In this document: one piece after another, positions 51,805 through 60,566 of the stretch
How positions within the stretch are numbered: the stretch's first letter is position 1
Layout of the letters: each line of letters begins with the position of its first letter
Assembly: GCA_902793995.1 (NCBI GenBank)
Contig: CADBFP010000005.1
Span: 16,437-80,436 of the forward strand
From: an uncultured Lachnospiraceae bacterium
Lineage (GTDB): Bacteria > Bacillota > Clostridia > Lachnospirales > Lachnospiraceae
Direction: 5' to 3'
DNA: 64,000 nt
The notes under the pieces: model-generated
What the model was told of the DNA's origin: nothing
The model's database searches: none
What the model saw: the letters and a program-made list of their open reading frames with translations, nothing else
Program-made: the position numbers and the translations under genes

Positions 51805-53211
51805 ATGCAGGAAAATGGAAACCTTTGGAATGCCCCCGAACGCAGTTTGTCGGATATTTATTGGTCCCTCCTGGGGCGATGGAGGTTTTTTTTGTTGGTG
51901 GCATTGGTGGCGGCACTGGCTTTAGGAAGTCTTACCTTTTACACGGAGTATAAAGCATTAAGGGATCCTGAAATGATAGAGAAACAGGAATCGGACTACC
52001 GGACCGCCTTGGAAGACTATGAAAAACAGAAAACAAATATAGAAAAAAGGCTGAAGAATTTGGAGGATGAGCGGGCCCGGTTGGAGGAGTATTCCGAGAC
52101 GGCGATTATGCTTTTTGCGGATCAATATAATATCCATGAGCATATGGCATCCTATTATGTCAACACCAATTACGAGATAGCGCCGGAGCTTTTCTTCCAG
52201 AATCCCAATTATACCTCAGTAATTACCAACAGTTACCGGGCGGCTGTCAACAGGCTTGACTTGGACAGAGCGATTTCAGGGGGGGGTGATACAAAGCTTA
52301 CTTGTCAAAACCCTGTTACGGATGATTCGCTTCGGATAGTGACCACCTCGGTGGACGCCTCCAATGGCATTTTGAACTTCACTGTATACGCCGACACGGA
52401 AGAACGGATGAACCAGATTGTTAGTGCTATTCAGCAAGTGTTGAATAATCAGGAGACGCTGTTAAATCAGGTGATTGGCGACCATACTTTGGAGGTGCTT
52501 TCCCAAGAGGACAGAATCACTATTAACACAGCTTTTGGCCGGGTGCAGACTGCATTTGCCAAAAAATCGGAGTCTGTGGACAGCGGTATCAAAAGCAATA
52601 AAAAAGAACTCAAGGCCTTGGAGGCCCCGACCAATGAGACTCCCTCCTTTAAGAAACTGATTATCAATGTCCTGAAGTGGGTGGCGTTGGGGGGGGTGGG
52701 TGGTCTGATGGCAGTGGCTTTGTTTCTCGTTTTCCAGATTATTATCCAGGACAAGGTTCTTTCTGCGGGAGAACTGCGGATTCGCTATCATTGCCCTGTC
52801 TTGGGGGGCTTCTGTTTCCAGGACGGTGAGATGAAGCTAGACTGTCGTATTTTGAATAAATTGGGGATGCCCCATATGGATGCCGGGGATGAAGCACTGG
52901 AATTGATTGCAGCCAATGTGCGCTACTATATGAAAGATGCGGAGAAAGTGCTGCTGATTGGTACGGATCAGGAGGAAAGGTTAGCTGAGCTGAAGAAGGT
53001 GTTGGAACCTCGCCTAAAAGGAGTAGAGCTACAGATGGGAGGCAATATAAATCTAAATCCTGCTGCGGTGGCGGCTCTGCAAGGGGTGACTGCAATCATT
53101 TGTGTAGAGCGGTATAACAAGTCTGCGCATAAGGCTATTCGACAGGAGATGCAGCTACTGCGGGCCTTTGGTGATCGGAATATAGGCTTTATTTTAACAA
53201 ATGGAAAATGA
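51805..53211 (+). CDS. Wzz-type chain-length/BY-kinase modulator-like protein
   Basis: 468 aa. Two membrane helices: about 31-51 (LVALVAALALGSLTFYT) and 288-312 (WVALGGVGGLMAVALFLVFQIII), with an extracytoplasmic coiled-coil-rich region between them (KRLKNLEDERARLEEYSET). This is the polysaccharide co-polymerase architecture. The C-terminal cytoplasmic region (about 315-468) has LLIGTDQEERLAELKKVLEP and ends FGDRNIGFILTNGK, like the P-loop-lacking domain of a BY-kinase-type protein. It begins the polymer locus, after a GCAGGAG ribosome binding site. Confidence 0.75.
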   Translation: MQENGNLWNAPERSLSDIYWSLLGRWRFFLLVALVAALALGSLTFYTEYKALRDPEMIEKQESDYRTALEDYEKQKTNIEKRLKNLEDERARLEEYSETAIMLFADQYNIHEHMASYYVNTNYEIAPELFFQNPNYTSVITNSYRAAVNRLDLDRAISGGGDTKLTCQNPVTDDSLRIVTTSVDASNGILNFTVYADTEERMNQIVSAIQQVLNNQETLLNQVIGDHTLEVLSQEDRITINTAFGRVQTAFAKKSESVDSGIKSNKKELKALEAPTNETPSFKKLIINVLKWVALGGVGGLMAVALFLVFQIIIQDKVLSAGELRIRYHCPVLGGFCFQDGEMKLDCRILNKLGMPHMDAGDEALELIAANVRYYMKDAEKVLLIGTDQEERLAELKKVLEPRLKGVELQMGGNINLNPAAVAALQGVTAIICVERYNKSAHKAIRQEMQLLRAFGDRNIGFILTNGK

Positions 53212-53399
53212 AGTTGCTCTGGGACATCTAATTAAGAAAAGTACTGTGAAGCTGTCTGGCTTTGACTTTTCTTTGAATCTTGTTTTCCCTTCATATTGGG
53301 CGGTTTCCTAGGTAAACAGTGGTCTCCGGGGTATACTGGTTAAGATTCTTCTTGTTTATGGTCCGGGGCGGAAAATAGGATATTGAGCAAGGTAAAAAT
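53212..53399 (+). other. Degraded sequence after the Wzz-like gene (no gene seen)
   Basis: About 190 bp with stops in all forward frames. It may hold the missing N-terminal part of the aminotransferase remnant that follows, but I cannot recognise a match. Confidence 0.4.
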
Positions 53400-54160
53400 G
53401 ACCAATAATGCAAGAAATGGTCCATCCAAAGCCGGAAAAAAGTCTCCTGGAACCAGCATGTGATATTGGGTTTAACTGTTGCATGAGCAATATTGTTGCG
53501 GGCATCATCTGGGGGCAGTTACCTTATTTGGAGGAGCATATTGTTAAGGAAATTCCATTCGGAAGCTTTGCCAGGAGAAGCCTGAAGACCTTCTAATTCA
53601 GTTGGATTTGGTGGTTTTTCCGGCTCAGAGCCCAATTACTGGTTAAGCAGCTTGATTCTAGATGAAGAGGCCATGTGCCCTACCGTTCGGGGAGAGAAGG
53701 AAGCGCTTTATAAAAGGATGCAGGAAAAAGCTGCCAGATAGAGATTCTGGAGTCGATAGCAGTTTTAATGTAGAAGGACGGCCTATCTGGAAGCCTATTC
53801 ATGAAAAGCATATTATTTGTACACATGGTTTTGTGATTTCCTGCGGGAACGGACGGGGCTGGAGTAATGCCTACATCCGGGAGGAAGATTCTAAGTATGT
53901 GGGCATGTATTTTTTCCGCCGGGGGTTTGGCTTCCTAGTACAGCGGATAAATAATAACTAGCCCAATCCGCAGGATTTTCATTTGCTAGCAAGGAGAAGG
54001 AAAGAGCCGCAGTGGGCTGCGGTGATTGACGACGACACCGCTGGCAGACGAAAAGACAAGAAGTGGACAGTAATTTTTTGAACGTTGTACTAGTGACAAT
54101 AAGATGACAGCGGAAGAGCAGGACAGGGTAATCGAGATTATTCATAACTGTTTTCGGTGA
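53400..54160 (+). pseudogene. Degraded DegT/DnrJ/EryC1 (PglE-like) sugar aminotransferase
   Basis: Several frame fragments match this PLP-dependent aminotransferase in order: DIGFNCCMSNIVAGI with WGQLPYLEEHI (about 53460-53545), DEEAMCPTVRGEKEALY (about 53659-53710), NVEGRPIWKPIH and CGNGRGWSNAYI (about 53770-53880), and KMTAEEQDRVIEIIHNCFR (54103-54160). In full enzymes these are the YNYRMSN, RPIWKPMH and KMTxEQQDRVIE blocks. Stops and frame changes break it. PglE-type enzymes make UDP-4-amino sugars, the substrate of the adjacent PglC-like gene. Confidence 0.75.
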
Positions 54161-54188
54161 GAAATTAGGGGATAAGGAAGGATTCAGC

Positions 54189-54896
54189 ATGACACACAAA
54201 GCGTACGGACCCTATGAGCGATTTGTCAAACGGCCTCTGGATTTCTTTTTGGCTCTTTTAGTACTGCTGATTCTTTCACCCATCTGGATGGTTACGGCAA
54301 TTCTGGTTCGTATAAAACTGGGGTCCCCAGTTCTTTTCAAGCAGGAGCGGCCGGGCAAAGACGAAAAACTCTTTTGTTTGAGGAAGTTTCGCACTATGAC
54401 CGATGCAAGGAATGAAAAAGGGCAGCTCCTGCCGGATGATGTGCGATTAACAGGGTTTGGAAGAGGACTGAGATCTACATCCCTGGACGAACTTCCGGAA
54501 TTGCTCAACATTGTCCGGGGAGAGATGGCCATTGTTGGCCCCCGTCCCCTGCTGAAGGAATATCTGCCTTATTACACGGAGGAAGAACGTAGGCGGCATG
54601 AGGTACGTCCTGGCCTGACAGGCTATGCGCAGGTTCATGGCAGAAATACGGGGAGCTGGGAGGAAAAGTTCCAAAAAGATCTCCAGTATGTGGACAAAAT
54701 CAGTTTTTGGGGCGACACCAAGATTATTCTTGAAACCCTTGTCAAAGTTATTAAACGTTCTGACATTCAAGTGGGCAGCGAAATCGCGGCCGGAAGGTTA
54801 GATCAGGCGAGGAGTAAGACAGCTTCCGGAGGAGAAAAATGTTTCGGTATAAGGATGTTACCATCAGAGAATTCAGACGGGAAGATATTCCATTAA
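54189..54896 (+). CDS. Membrane phosphoglycosyl transferase, PglC-like (bacterial sugar transferase)
   Basis: 235 aa. One re-entrant membrane segment (about 18-41), then KQERPGKDEKLFCLRKFRTM and LRSTSLDELPELLNIVRGEM, with the catalytic Asp-Glu dyad of monotopic PGTs. GPRPLLKEYLPYYTEEERRR and RPGLTGYAQVHGRN complete the family. It transfers a sugar phosphate (often a di-N-acetylbacillosamine-type sugar) to undecaprenyl phosphate, the first step of glycan assembly. The C-terminus extends 58 bp into the next gene. An AGGAAGG ribosome binding site is upstream. Confidence 0.9.
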   Translation: MTHKAYGPYERFVKRPLDFFLALLVLLILSPIWMVTAILVRIKLGSPVLFKQERPGKDEKLFCLRKFRTMTDARNEKGQLLPDDVRLTGFGRGLRSTSLDELPELLNIVRGEMAIVGPRPLLKEYLPYYTEEERRRHEVRPGLTGYAQVHGRNTGSWEEKFQKDLQYVDKISFWGDTKIILETLVKVIKRSDIQVGSEIAAGRLDQARSKTASGGEKCFGIRMLPSENSDGKIFH

Positions 54897-55381
54897 AGAT
54901 TGAGTGGGTTAATAATCCGGAAAACAACCGCTTTCTACATTACGATTTGCCTCTGGAATACGAGAAAACGCTGGCTTGGTTTGAGCGCAATCGGGGCAGA
55001 AGGAATCGTTTTGATGCAACCATTGAATTCGAGGGAGAAGCGGTTGGTCTTTGCGGTCTTTTGCATATAGACTATCAAAATCTGAAGGCCGAAGACTATA
55101 TGTTGGTGGGAGATTCTCGTTTTAAGAGAAAGGGCATTGCGACAAAAGCAGGGACATTAAATGCTTTGTACTGTTTTGAGATACTGAAGCTGCACAAGAT
55201 GTACGCCTTTGTTGAGGCAGGAAACCCATCCCTAGATCTGGATTTAAAGAGAGGCTTTCGTGTGGAAGGATATTTGCATCAGTCTTTAAGAAGGGGAGAC
55301 AGATTTGTGGACTGCTATATTTTGGGAATGACAAGGCAGAGTTTGATTATCCCCGGGGAAGTATATTGGGAGGAGGATTGA
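54839..55381 (+). CDS. GNAT-family N-acetyltransferase
   Basis: 180 aa, MFRYKDVTIREFRREDIPLK, LVGDSRFKRKGIATKAGTLN (acetyl-CoA pyrophosphate loop, R-x-x-G-x-A) and KMYAFVEAGNPSLDLDLKRG. It resembles acetyltransferases that modify nucleotide-activated amino sugars (PseH-like) or amino acids. A GAGGAGA ribosome binding site precedes the ATG. Next to a PglC-like transferase and a decayed aminotransferase, a sugar N-acetyltransferase role is likely. The following gene starts on its last stop base. Confidence 0.75.
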   Translation: MFRYKDVTIREFRREDIPLKIEWVNNPENNRFLHYDLPLEYEKTLAWFERNRGRRNRFDATIEFEGEAVGLCGLLHIDYQNLKAEDYMLVGDSRFKRKGIATKAGTLNALYCFEILKLHKMYAFVEAGNPSLDLDLKRGFRVEGYLHQSLRRGDRFVDCYILGMTRQSLIIPGEVYWEED

Positions 55382-56301
55382 TGGAACCATCATTCATTTT
55401 CCCGCTGGGCACCTTTCAGGGGAACAGTCTTTTTATAAAGCGGGAGGATTTGCTACCCTTTTCTTTTGGAGGGAATAAAGCCCGAAAGGCGGAATTGTAT
55501 TTCAGGGTCATAGAACAGGGCGGGTTTGACTTTGTCGTGACTTATGGAAGTGGCAGTTCCAATCACTGCCGGGTAATAGCTAATGAATGCGCCAGACGGC
55601 GGCTGCCCTGTCTGATAATATCTCCCCTGGAAAGTGAAGACGGAAGTTATAATCAGCAGATGGTGCAGCTGCTGGGGGCTGATGTACGGAAAGTGCCTCT
55701 TAATAAAGTTAGTGAAGAAATAGACAGAATACTGGAAGAACTGAAGAAAGTTGGAAAAAACCCCTACTTTATTAAAGGTGGCGGACATGGTAATATAGGG
55801 ACAGAAGCATACTTGCAATGCTACAAGGAAATCCAAACTTATGAGGAAGAAAATGAGATATACTTTGATTTTATCTTTTTAGCATCTGGTACAGGCACAA
55901 CACAGGCGGGATTAATTTGTGGACAGCTGCAGGCAGGACATGAAAGAGGCATCATCGGGATTAGCGTTGCCCGGAAGAATCCCCGGGGGAGAGACATCGT
56001 TCTGGAATCTATCCGTTCCTACATGGGACGCGGGGTTGCGGAGGAACAAATACAGAAAGCGACTGTTTTTGAAGATGAGTATACCGAAGGATATGGAAAG
56101 AAGGATGCCCGGGTGAGCGCGCTTATCCCGGAGGTTTTGAGGCGGTATGGGATTCCTCTGGATGCCACCTATACAGGCAAGGCATTCTGGGGAATGCAGC
56201 AGTATCTAGAAAAAGAAAACATAAAAGGGAAGAATCTCTTGTTCCTTCACACGGGCGGCACACCGCTGTTCTTTGACGGATTAAGAGGGCGGGAAGAATG
56301 A
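55381..56301 (+). CDS. PLP-dependent enzyme, D-cysteine desulfhydrase/ACC deaminase-like (fold type II)
   Basis: 306 aa. The PLP lysine is in FSFGGNKARKAE near residue 36, followed by VTYGSGSSNHCRVIANECAR, YFIKGGGHGNIGT and LASGTGTTQAGLICGQLQAG (phosphate-binding glycine loop). The family includes ACC deaminase, D-cysteine desulfhydrase and enzymes acting on D-amino acids. The ATG at 55381 overlaps the GNAT stop by one base and follows GGAGGA. In this locus it may supply or break down a D- or unusual amino acid that is attached to the glycan. Confidence 0.75.
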   Translation: MEPSFIFPLGTFQGNSLFIKREDLLPFSFGGNKARKAELYFRVIEQGGFDFVVTYGSGSSNHCRVIANECARRRLPCLIISPLESEDGSYNQQMVQLLGADVRKVPLNKVSEEIDRILEELKKVGKNPYFIKGGGHGNIGTEAYLQCYKEIQTYEEENEIYFDFIFLASGTGTTQAGLICGQLQAGHERGIIGISVARKNPRGRDIVLESIRSYMGRGVAEEQIQKATVFEDEYTEGYGKKDARVSALIPEVLRRYGIPLDATYTGKAFWGMQQYLEKENIKGKNLLFLHTGGTPLFFDGLRGREE

Positions 56302-56302
56302 A

Positions 56303-57271
56303 ATGAATCTTTTGATTTTGTCGGTTGGAACCCGTAACAAACTGGTCAGATATTTCCGAAAGACTTTTGAAGGGACGGGCAGAATTGTTGCAACGGATGC
56401 CAGTCCTTTGGCACCGGCGTTATACGAGGCGGATCAGCATTACATCGTTCCCTCTATTTTGGATACGGGCTATCTGGAGTATATTTTTCAAATCTGCAGA
56501 AAAGAGCATATTGACGGTGTTTTGAGCCTCATCGATCCGGAGCTTAGTCTTTTGGCAGAAAATGCGGAAGCATTCAGGGCGGTGGGTATTATGACCCTGT
56601 GCAGTTCTTCTCAGCTTTGTGAATTGTCTTTGGATAAGATGGAAATGTTTCGGTGGCTGACAGATCATAGGTATCTATGCGCCAAATCCTGGAATGAGCC
56701 GGAGGGCTTTTATAAGTCGCTGGATGAGGGAGAGGTTTTCTGGCCGGTTTTTGTAAAGCCGGTGCGAGGATCTGCCAGTTTAAGGATTTCCAAAGCGGTG
56801 GACAGAGATATGCTGGATATGCTTTTTTCCGGGGAAGAAAACCTTATGATTCAGGAATATATGGACGGCGCAGAAATCGGCGTGGACGCCTATGTAGATA
56901 TGATTTCCGGTGAAACGGTATCGGTTTTTACCAAGAAGAAATTAAAAATGCGGGCGGGAGAAACTGACAAGTCGGTGAGTTTTAAGGATCCGCTCTTGTT
57001 TACCCTTATAGAATGTTTCCTGAAGGAGACTGGTTTTCGGGGGCCGGTGGACATAGATATTTTTGATATCAACGGCAGGTATTATATTTCTGAAGTGAAT
57101 CCCCGCTTCGGCGGCGGCTATCCTCATGCCCATGAGGCAGGTTGTGACCATACAAAGCTGATTCTAAACAATCTCCTGGGCCTGGCAAACCCGCCCCGCA
57201 TCGGAGAATACGAAGAAAATATCTATATGATGAAGTACAACGAGGTTTTGATTAAGAGGGGGCTGGACTAG
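56303..57271 (+). CDS. ATP-grasp carboxylate-amine ligase (PylC/CPS-like)
   Basis: 322 aa. An N-terminal preATP-grasp domain, then PVFVKPVRGSASLRISKAVD and NLMIQEYMDGAEIGVDAYVD (the ATP-grasp core). FRGPVDIDIFDINGRYYISE, VNPRFGGGYPHAHEAG carries the metal-binding Glu/Asn. The fold joins a carboxylate to an amine with ATP; substrates unknown. It starts just after the PLP enzyme with short spacing. It differs from the three sugar-transfer-associated ATP-grasp proteins downstream in being closer to PylC/CPS. Confidence 0.8.
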   Translation: MNLLILSVGTRNKLVRYFRKTFEGTGRIVATDASPLAPALYEADQHYIVPSILDTGYLEYIFQICRKEHIDGVLSLIDPELSLLAENAEAFRAVGIMTLCSSSQLCELSLDKMEMFRWLTDHRYLCAKSWNEPEGFYKSLDEGEVFWPVFVKPVRGSASLRISKAVDRDMLDMLFSGEENLMIQEYMDGAEIGVDAYVDMISGETVSVFTKKKLKMRAGETDKSVSFKDPLLFTLIECFLKETGFRGPVDIDIFDINGRYYISEVNPRFGGGYPHAHEAGCDHTKLILNNLLGLANPPRIGEYEENIYMMKYNEVLIKRGLD

Positions 57272-57326
57272 CGGGGATAGGGAAAAGCCGCTTTTTCAGG
57301 GGATGTACAGCAAGAAAGGAGATAGT

Positions 57327-58418
57327 ATGCGAAGCGGTATTCGGAAAAGATTAGACAATATATATGAAAAAGCGGAGGCGTCCTATCGCTCTATGCAGAC
57401 AAAAAGGGATGCGAAGCATTATCTGAAGATGATGGGAAGTGTTTCTGCAGAATTAAAAGAAAGCTATGAGACCCAGGTGCTTCCATACTGGAAAAAATAC
57501 CGGATGAAGCCTCCTCTTTATTGGTTCCAGCTTTTTTCTCAGGATGGCAGACACACGGATGCACGCTATATTCCGGAGGATTTGTGGTTTGGAAAAATCC
57601 TTCCGTATTACAGCAATATGTCCTTCCGCCGTTCCTATGAAGACAAGTGTATGCATCATATTTTGTTTCCGGAATTGAAACGGCCTAGGACCATTGTCAA
57701 AAATATGGCAGGACAATATTACACGGATGATTTAGAGCCTCTGACGGAGCAGGAGGCCTTGGGTTTATGTATGGCAGAGGAACGCTTTATTATTAAACCT
57801 TCCATCGACAGTGGCGCCGGGACGGGTATCCGGTTCTACGAAAGGGGAGCGGATCCCGGGACAGAAATCCGCCGCATGATTGACAGCCTTAAGAACAATT
57901 TCATCATACAGGAAATCGTGGAGCAGCATGAAATACTTGCCTCTTTTCATAAGAACTCTCTGAATACCATCCGGATTCTTTCCTTTTTCTTTGAAGGGGA
58001 GGTTCATGTTCTTTCCGCCATTGTCCGTATGGGTGGGGGAGAAGCCCGGGTGGACAATGTTACCTCTGGCGGCATGCAGTGCGGCCTGCAAATGGATGGG
58101 CAGTGTCATTCGCTGGCCTGTACGAAAAAGAGAAACTGGGTAGACAGATCGCCTGATGGAACTGTTTTTGCGGGTACAAAGATTCCTGCGTTTGATAAAA
58201 TCCTTCAAATTGTGATAAAAGAGCATATTCGTTTTCCCCACTTCCGCCTGATTGGCTGGGACTTCAGCGTAGATAGGGAAGGGGAGCCGGTTTTTATTGA
58301 ATATAATGTCTGTCCCGGCGCCAATCAAATGACCTGCGGTCCAACCTTCGGGGATTTGACGGATCGTGTACTGGAGGATGTGCTGGTTAAAAAGACTATG
58401 GCACATGCGCATAATTAA
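57327..58418 (+). CDS. Sugar-transfer-associated ATP-grasp protein, copy A
   Basis: 363 aa. The start at 57327 is preceded by GAAAGGAG; an upstream start at 57303 has none. MCMAEERFIIKPSIDSGAG-like (FIIKP lysine), QEIVEQHEILASFHKNSLNT, VDNVTSGGMQCGLQMDGQC and LIGWDFSVDREGEPVFIEYN correspond to ATPgrasp_ST. Cytosolic enzymes of this family are encoded in polysaccharide clusters and probably attach amino acids or other acids to sugars. The first of three paralogues in this locus. Confidence 0.75.
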   Translation: MRSGIRKRLDNIYEKAEASYRSMQTKRDAKHYLKMMGSVSAELKESYETQVLPYWKKYRMKPPLYWFQLFSQDGRHTDARYIPEDLWFGKILPYYSNMSFRRSYEDKCMHHILFPELKRPRTIVKNMAGQYYTDDLEPLTEQEALGLCMAEERFIIKPSIDSGAGTGIRFYERGADPGTEIRRMIDSLKNNFIIQEIVEQHEILASFHKNSLNTIRILSFFFEGEVHVLSAIVRMGGGEARVDNVTSGGMQCGLQMDGQCHSLACTKKRNWVDRSPDGTVFAGTKIPAFDKILQIVIKEHIRFPHFRLIGWDFSVDREGEPVFIEYNVCPGANQMTCGPTFGDLTDRVLEDVLVKKTMAHAHN

Positions 58419-58432
58419 GGAGAAGCGGAGAC

Positions 58433-59416
58433 ATGGCAGAGAAACTGGATGTTTTTTTCAAGCGGGCAGAGGGCAAGCTGGGCCCCCTGAGCGCTTTCAA
58501 AAAAGCCTGGTTATTAACGGACTGGGCCAAGGAACGGTATCTGTATCGCGTGCCTGTGGATGAATATTTCAAATATGAGTTTTATAACAAAAACCGCAAG
58601 GGAAGAAACAGTTTTGTGGCGGGAAAAAGATCCAGCGTTTTTTTCAATACATGCAATGACAAAGAGGAACGCCGCTTCCTGGACGACAAATCTCTGTTTG
58701 TGCAGAAGTATAAAGAATATACAGGCCGGGAAACACTGGACATGACTGATGCATCCTTTGAGGAATTTGCACAGTTTGTACAGGAGAAAAAGGATATTTT
58801 TGTAAAACCGAAAGACGGTCATTTCGGGTTGGGGGTCTATGTGCAGGATTGTGGAGAAGGAGTAGATATCAAGGCCCTTTATGAATCCCTGGTAACCAGT
58901 CCTTATATGGTGGAGGAACGCATTATTCAGCATCCGGATATGGCGGCATTTAATGATACGTCCGTCAATACGCTCCGCATTATTACCTTTGTTCACCCGG
59001 ACGGTACAGCTTCTGTTATGCCCGGTGCTCTGATTCGCATAGGGAGAAAAGGCGGCATTGCAGACAATTTTCATCATGGCGGTATAGGCGCGCAGATAGA
59101 TGAAAAGACAGGAATTGTTGTCACCTGTGGTCTGGATCAATCCGGGACACGCTGGGTTACCCATCCGGATTCCGGCAAGCGGATCGTTGGTTTTCAGGTG
59201 CCTCAGTGGGAAAAGCTTTGTAATTGCGTTAAAAAGGCAGCGCTGGTTTGTCCCAAAGTGCGCTGTGTGGGATGGGATGTTGTGCTGACGGCGGATGAAA
59301 AGGTAGTCTTGATAGAAGGAAACGGCTGGCCGGATCCGGATCTTTATCAAATGAGCGACGGTATCGGCCGCTGGTCTTTGTTCCGGGAATACCTTCGGGA
59401 AGTACAGGCACAGTAA
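58433..59416 (+). CDS. Sugar-transfer-associated ATP-grasp protein, copy B
   Basis: 327 aa. KKDIFVKPKDGHFGLGVYVQ, VEERIIQHPDMAAFNDTSVN, ADNFHHGGIGAQIDEKTG and VRCVGWDVVLTADEKVVLIEGN with the metal-ligand E-x-N. It differs strongly from copies A and C, so the three are old paralogues. GAGAAGCGGAG precedes the ATG. It is followed 2 bp later by a CapA-like gene, the first of two ATP-grasp/CapA pairs. Confidence 0.75.
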   Translation: MAEKLDVFFKRAEGKLGPLSAFKKAWLLTDWAKERYLYRVPVDEYFKYEFYNKNRKGRNSFVAGKRSSVFFNTCNDKEERRFLDDKSLFVQKYKEYTGRETLDMTDASFEEFAQFVQEKKDIFVKPKDGHFGLGVYVQDCGEGVDIKALYESLVTSPYMVEERIIQHPDMAAFNDTSVNTLRIITFVHPDGTASVMPGALIRIGRKGGIADNFHHGGIGAQIDEKTGIVVTCGLDQSGTRWVTHPDSGKRIVGFQVPQWEKLCNCVKKAALVCPKVRCVGWDVVLTADEKVVLIEGNGWPDPDLYQMSDGIGRWSLFREYLREVQAQ

Positions 59417-59417
59417 G

Positions 59418-60563
59418 ATGACAGGGTTCAGCATTGCATTTACGGGAGATATTGCTTTTTCCAGATATTTCCGGCAAGTCGGCTCCATAACGAGGCTGGT
59501 GGATGAGCCGATACGGCGCTTTCTTTCGGAGGCCCATCATGCGGTGGGCAATATAGAAGGGCCTGTAGACAGCGGGCAGGAACCTTCCGGAGGGGAGTTT
59601 GTGCACAGCACAGACATCCGCTATGCCGGGGAACTTAAGGCGCTGGGGATTGATATTTGGAATCTGGCCAATAATCATGCTCTGGATAGAGGCAGAAATG
59701 GACTGGAAGAGACGCTGAAAGCCGCGGAACAGCTGCAATGTATGACTATGGGAGCCGGCAGTAGCAAAGAAGAAGCTGAAAAATATCTTTCCTTTCCTCA
59801 GGCGGGCGGCATAGGGCTTTTTTCTCTGGGCTACGGGGAAATGCCCATGAAGCAAAAGAAAGATTGTTTTTATGCCGACTGGGATCAAAGGGAACAGATT
59901 CAAAAAACTATTCAGACCATTAAGGAAAACCACCGGTGGTGTGTGGCGGTGGTGCATGGGGGGGACGAGTTTTCGGATTTGCCCATGCCCTATACTCGAC
60001 GGCGTTATATGGAGTATCTTCAATGGGGGGTGGATATAGTGGTAGGCCATCATCCCCATGTGGTTCAGCATTATGAACAGCTCGGGGACAAGATGATCTT
60101 TTATTCTCTGGGCAATTTTGTCTTTGACACGGATTATCAGCGGGTGCAGCCTCATACAGAAATCGGAGAACTGCTTAAAATCAGCTTCCGGGAAGAAGGA
60201 TTTGACTGGACGCATCAGCCGATTTGGATCGACAGGGAAAAGCATTGTGTTGTCAGCGGAGAGACACCTCCTGTCTTCCAAAATATCACAGCGATATCCT
60301 ATGCCCGCCTTTGGCCCATGGCTGCCCGGGAAACGATTCTCAGGCATCGTCGGCGGGATTTGTATCTGCATCGGGAGAAATACGGAAAATATAGCACGCT
60401 GCTTTGGCAATTAAGGGAATTGTACGGCTGCCGGAAGAAGGAAATCCGCTGCCGGGTAAGCGGAAAGATTAAAGCGGCTTTAGTAAGGAATCATACAGAG
60501 GATCCAGGCCTGACACAGTATCTCAGCGCCAAGACAGGGTTCTCGGTCAGCAGAAAGGAGTAA
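59418..60563 (+). CDS. CapA-like metallophosphatase family protein, copy 1
   Basis: 381 aa. Metallophosphatase blocks: FTGDIAFSRYF near residue 8, VGNIEGPVDSG, NLANNHALDRGRNGL, VAVVHGGDEFSDLP, VVGHHPHVVQHY and YSLGNFVFDTDYQ. These define the CapA/PgsA family of poly-gamma-glutamate loci. The protein has no obvious signal peptide or membrane helix, unlike PgsA, so a cytosolic role seems likely. It could release a phosphate or act on a carboxyl-phosphate intermediate. It sits between ATP-grasp B and the opine dehydrogenase-like gene. Confidence 0.8.
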   Translation: MTGFSIAFTGDIAFSRYFRQVGSITRLVDEPIRRFLSEAHHAVGNIEGPVDSGQEPSGGEFVHSTDIRYAGELKALGIDIWNLANNHALDRGRNGLEETLKAAEQLQCMTMGAGSSKEEAEKYLSFPQAGGIGLFSLGYGEMPMKQKKDCFYADWDQREQIQKTIQTIKENHRWCVAVVHGGDEFSDLPMPYTRRRYMEYLQWGVDIVVGHHPHVVQHYEQLGDKMIFYSLGNFVFDTDYQRVQPHTEIGELLKISFREEGFDWTHQPIWIDREKHCVVSGETPPVFQNITAISYARLWPMAARETILRHRRRDLYLHREKYGKYSTLLWQLRELYGCRKKEIRCRVSGKIKAALVRNHTEDPGLTQYLSAKTGFSVSRKE

Positions 60564-60566
60564 GGC

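Noticed and set aside
55381-56301. Tryptophan synthase beta or threonine synthase
   Set aside because: The GGNKARK lysine context and GSGSSNHCR fit the ACC deaminase/D-cysteine desulfhydrase branch better.
59418-60563. Complete poly-gamma-glutamate (pgsBCA/capBCA) operon
   Set aside because: CapA-like genes are present, but CapB (Mur-ligase-like) and CapC membrane proteins are missing in the window.
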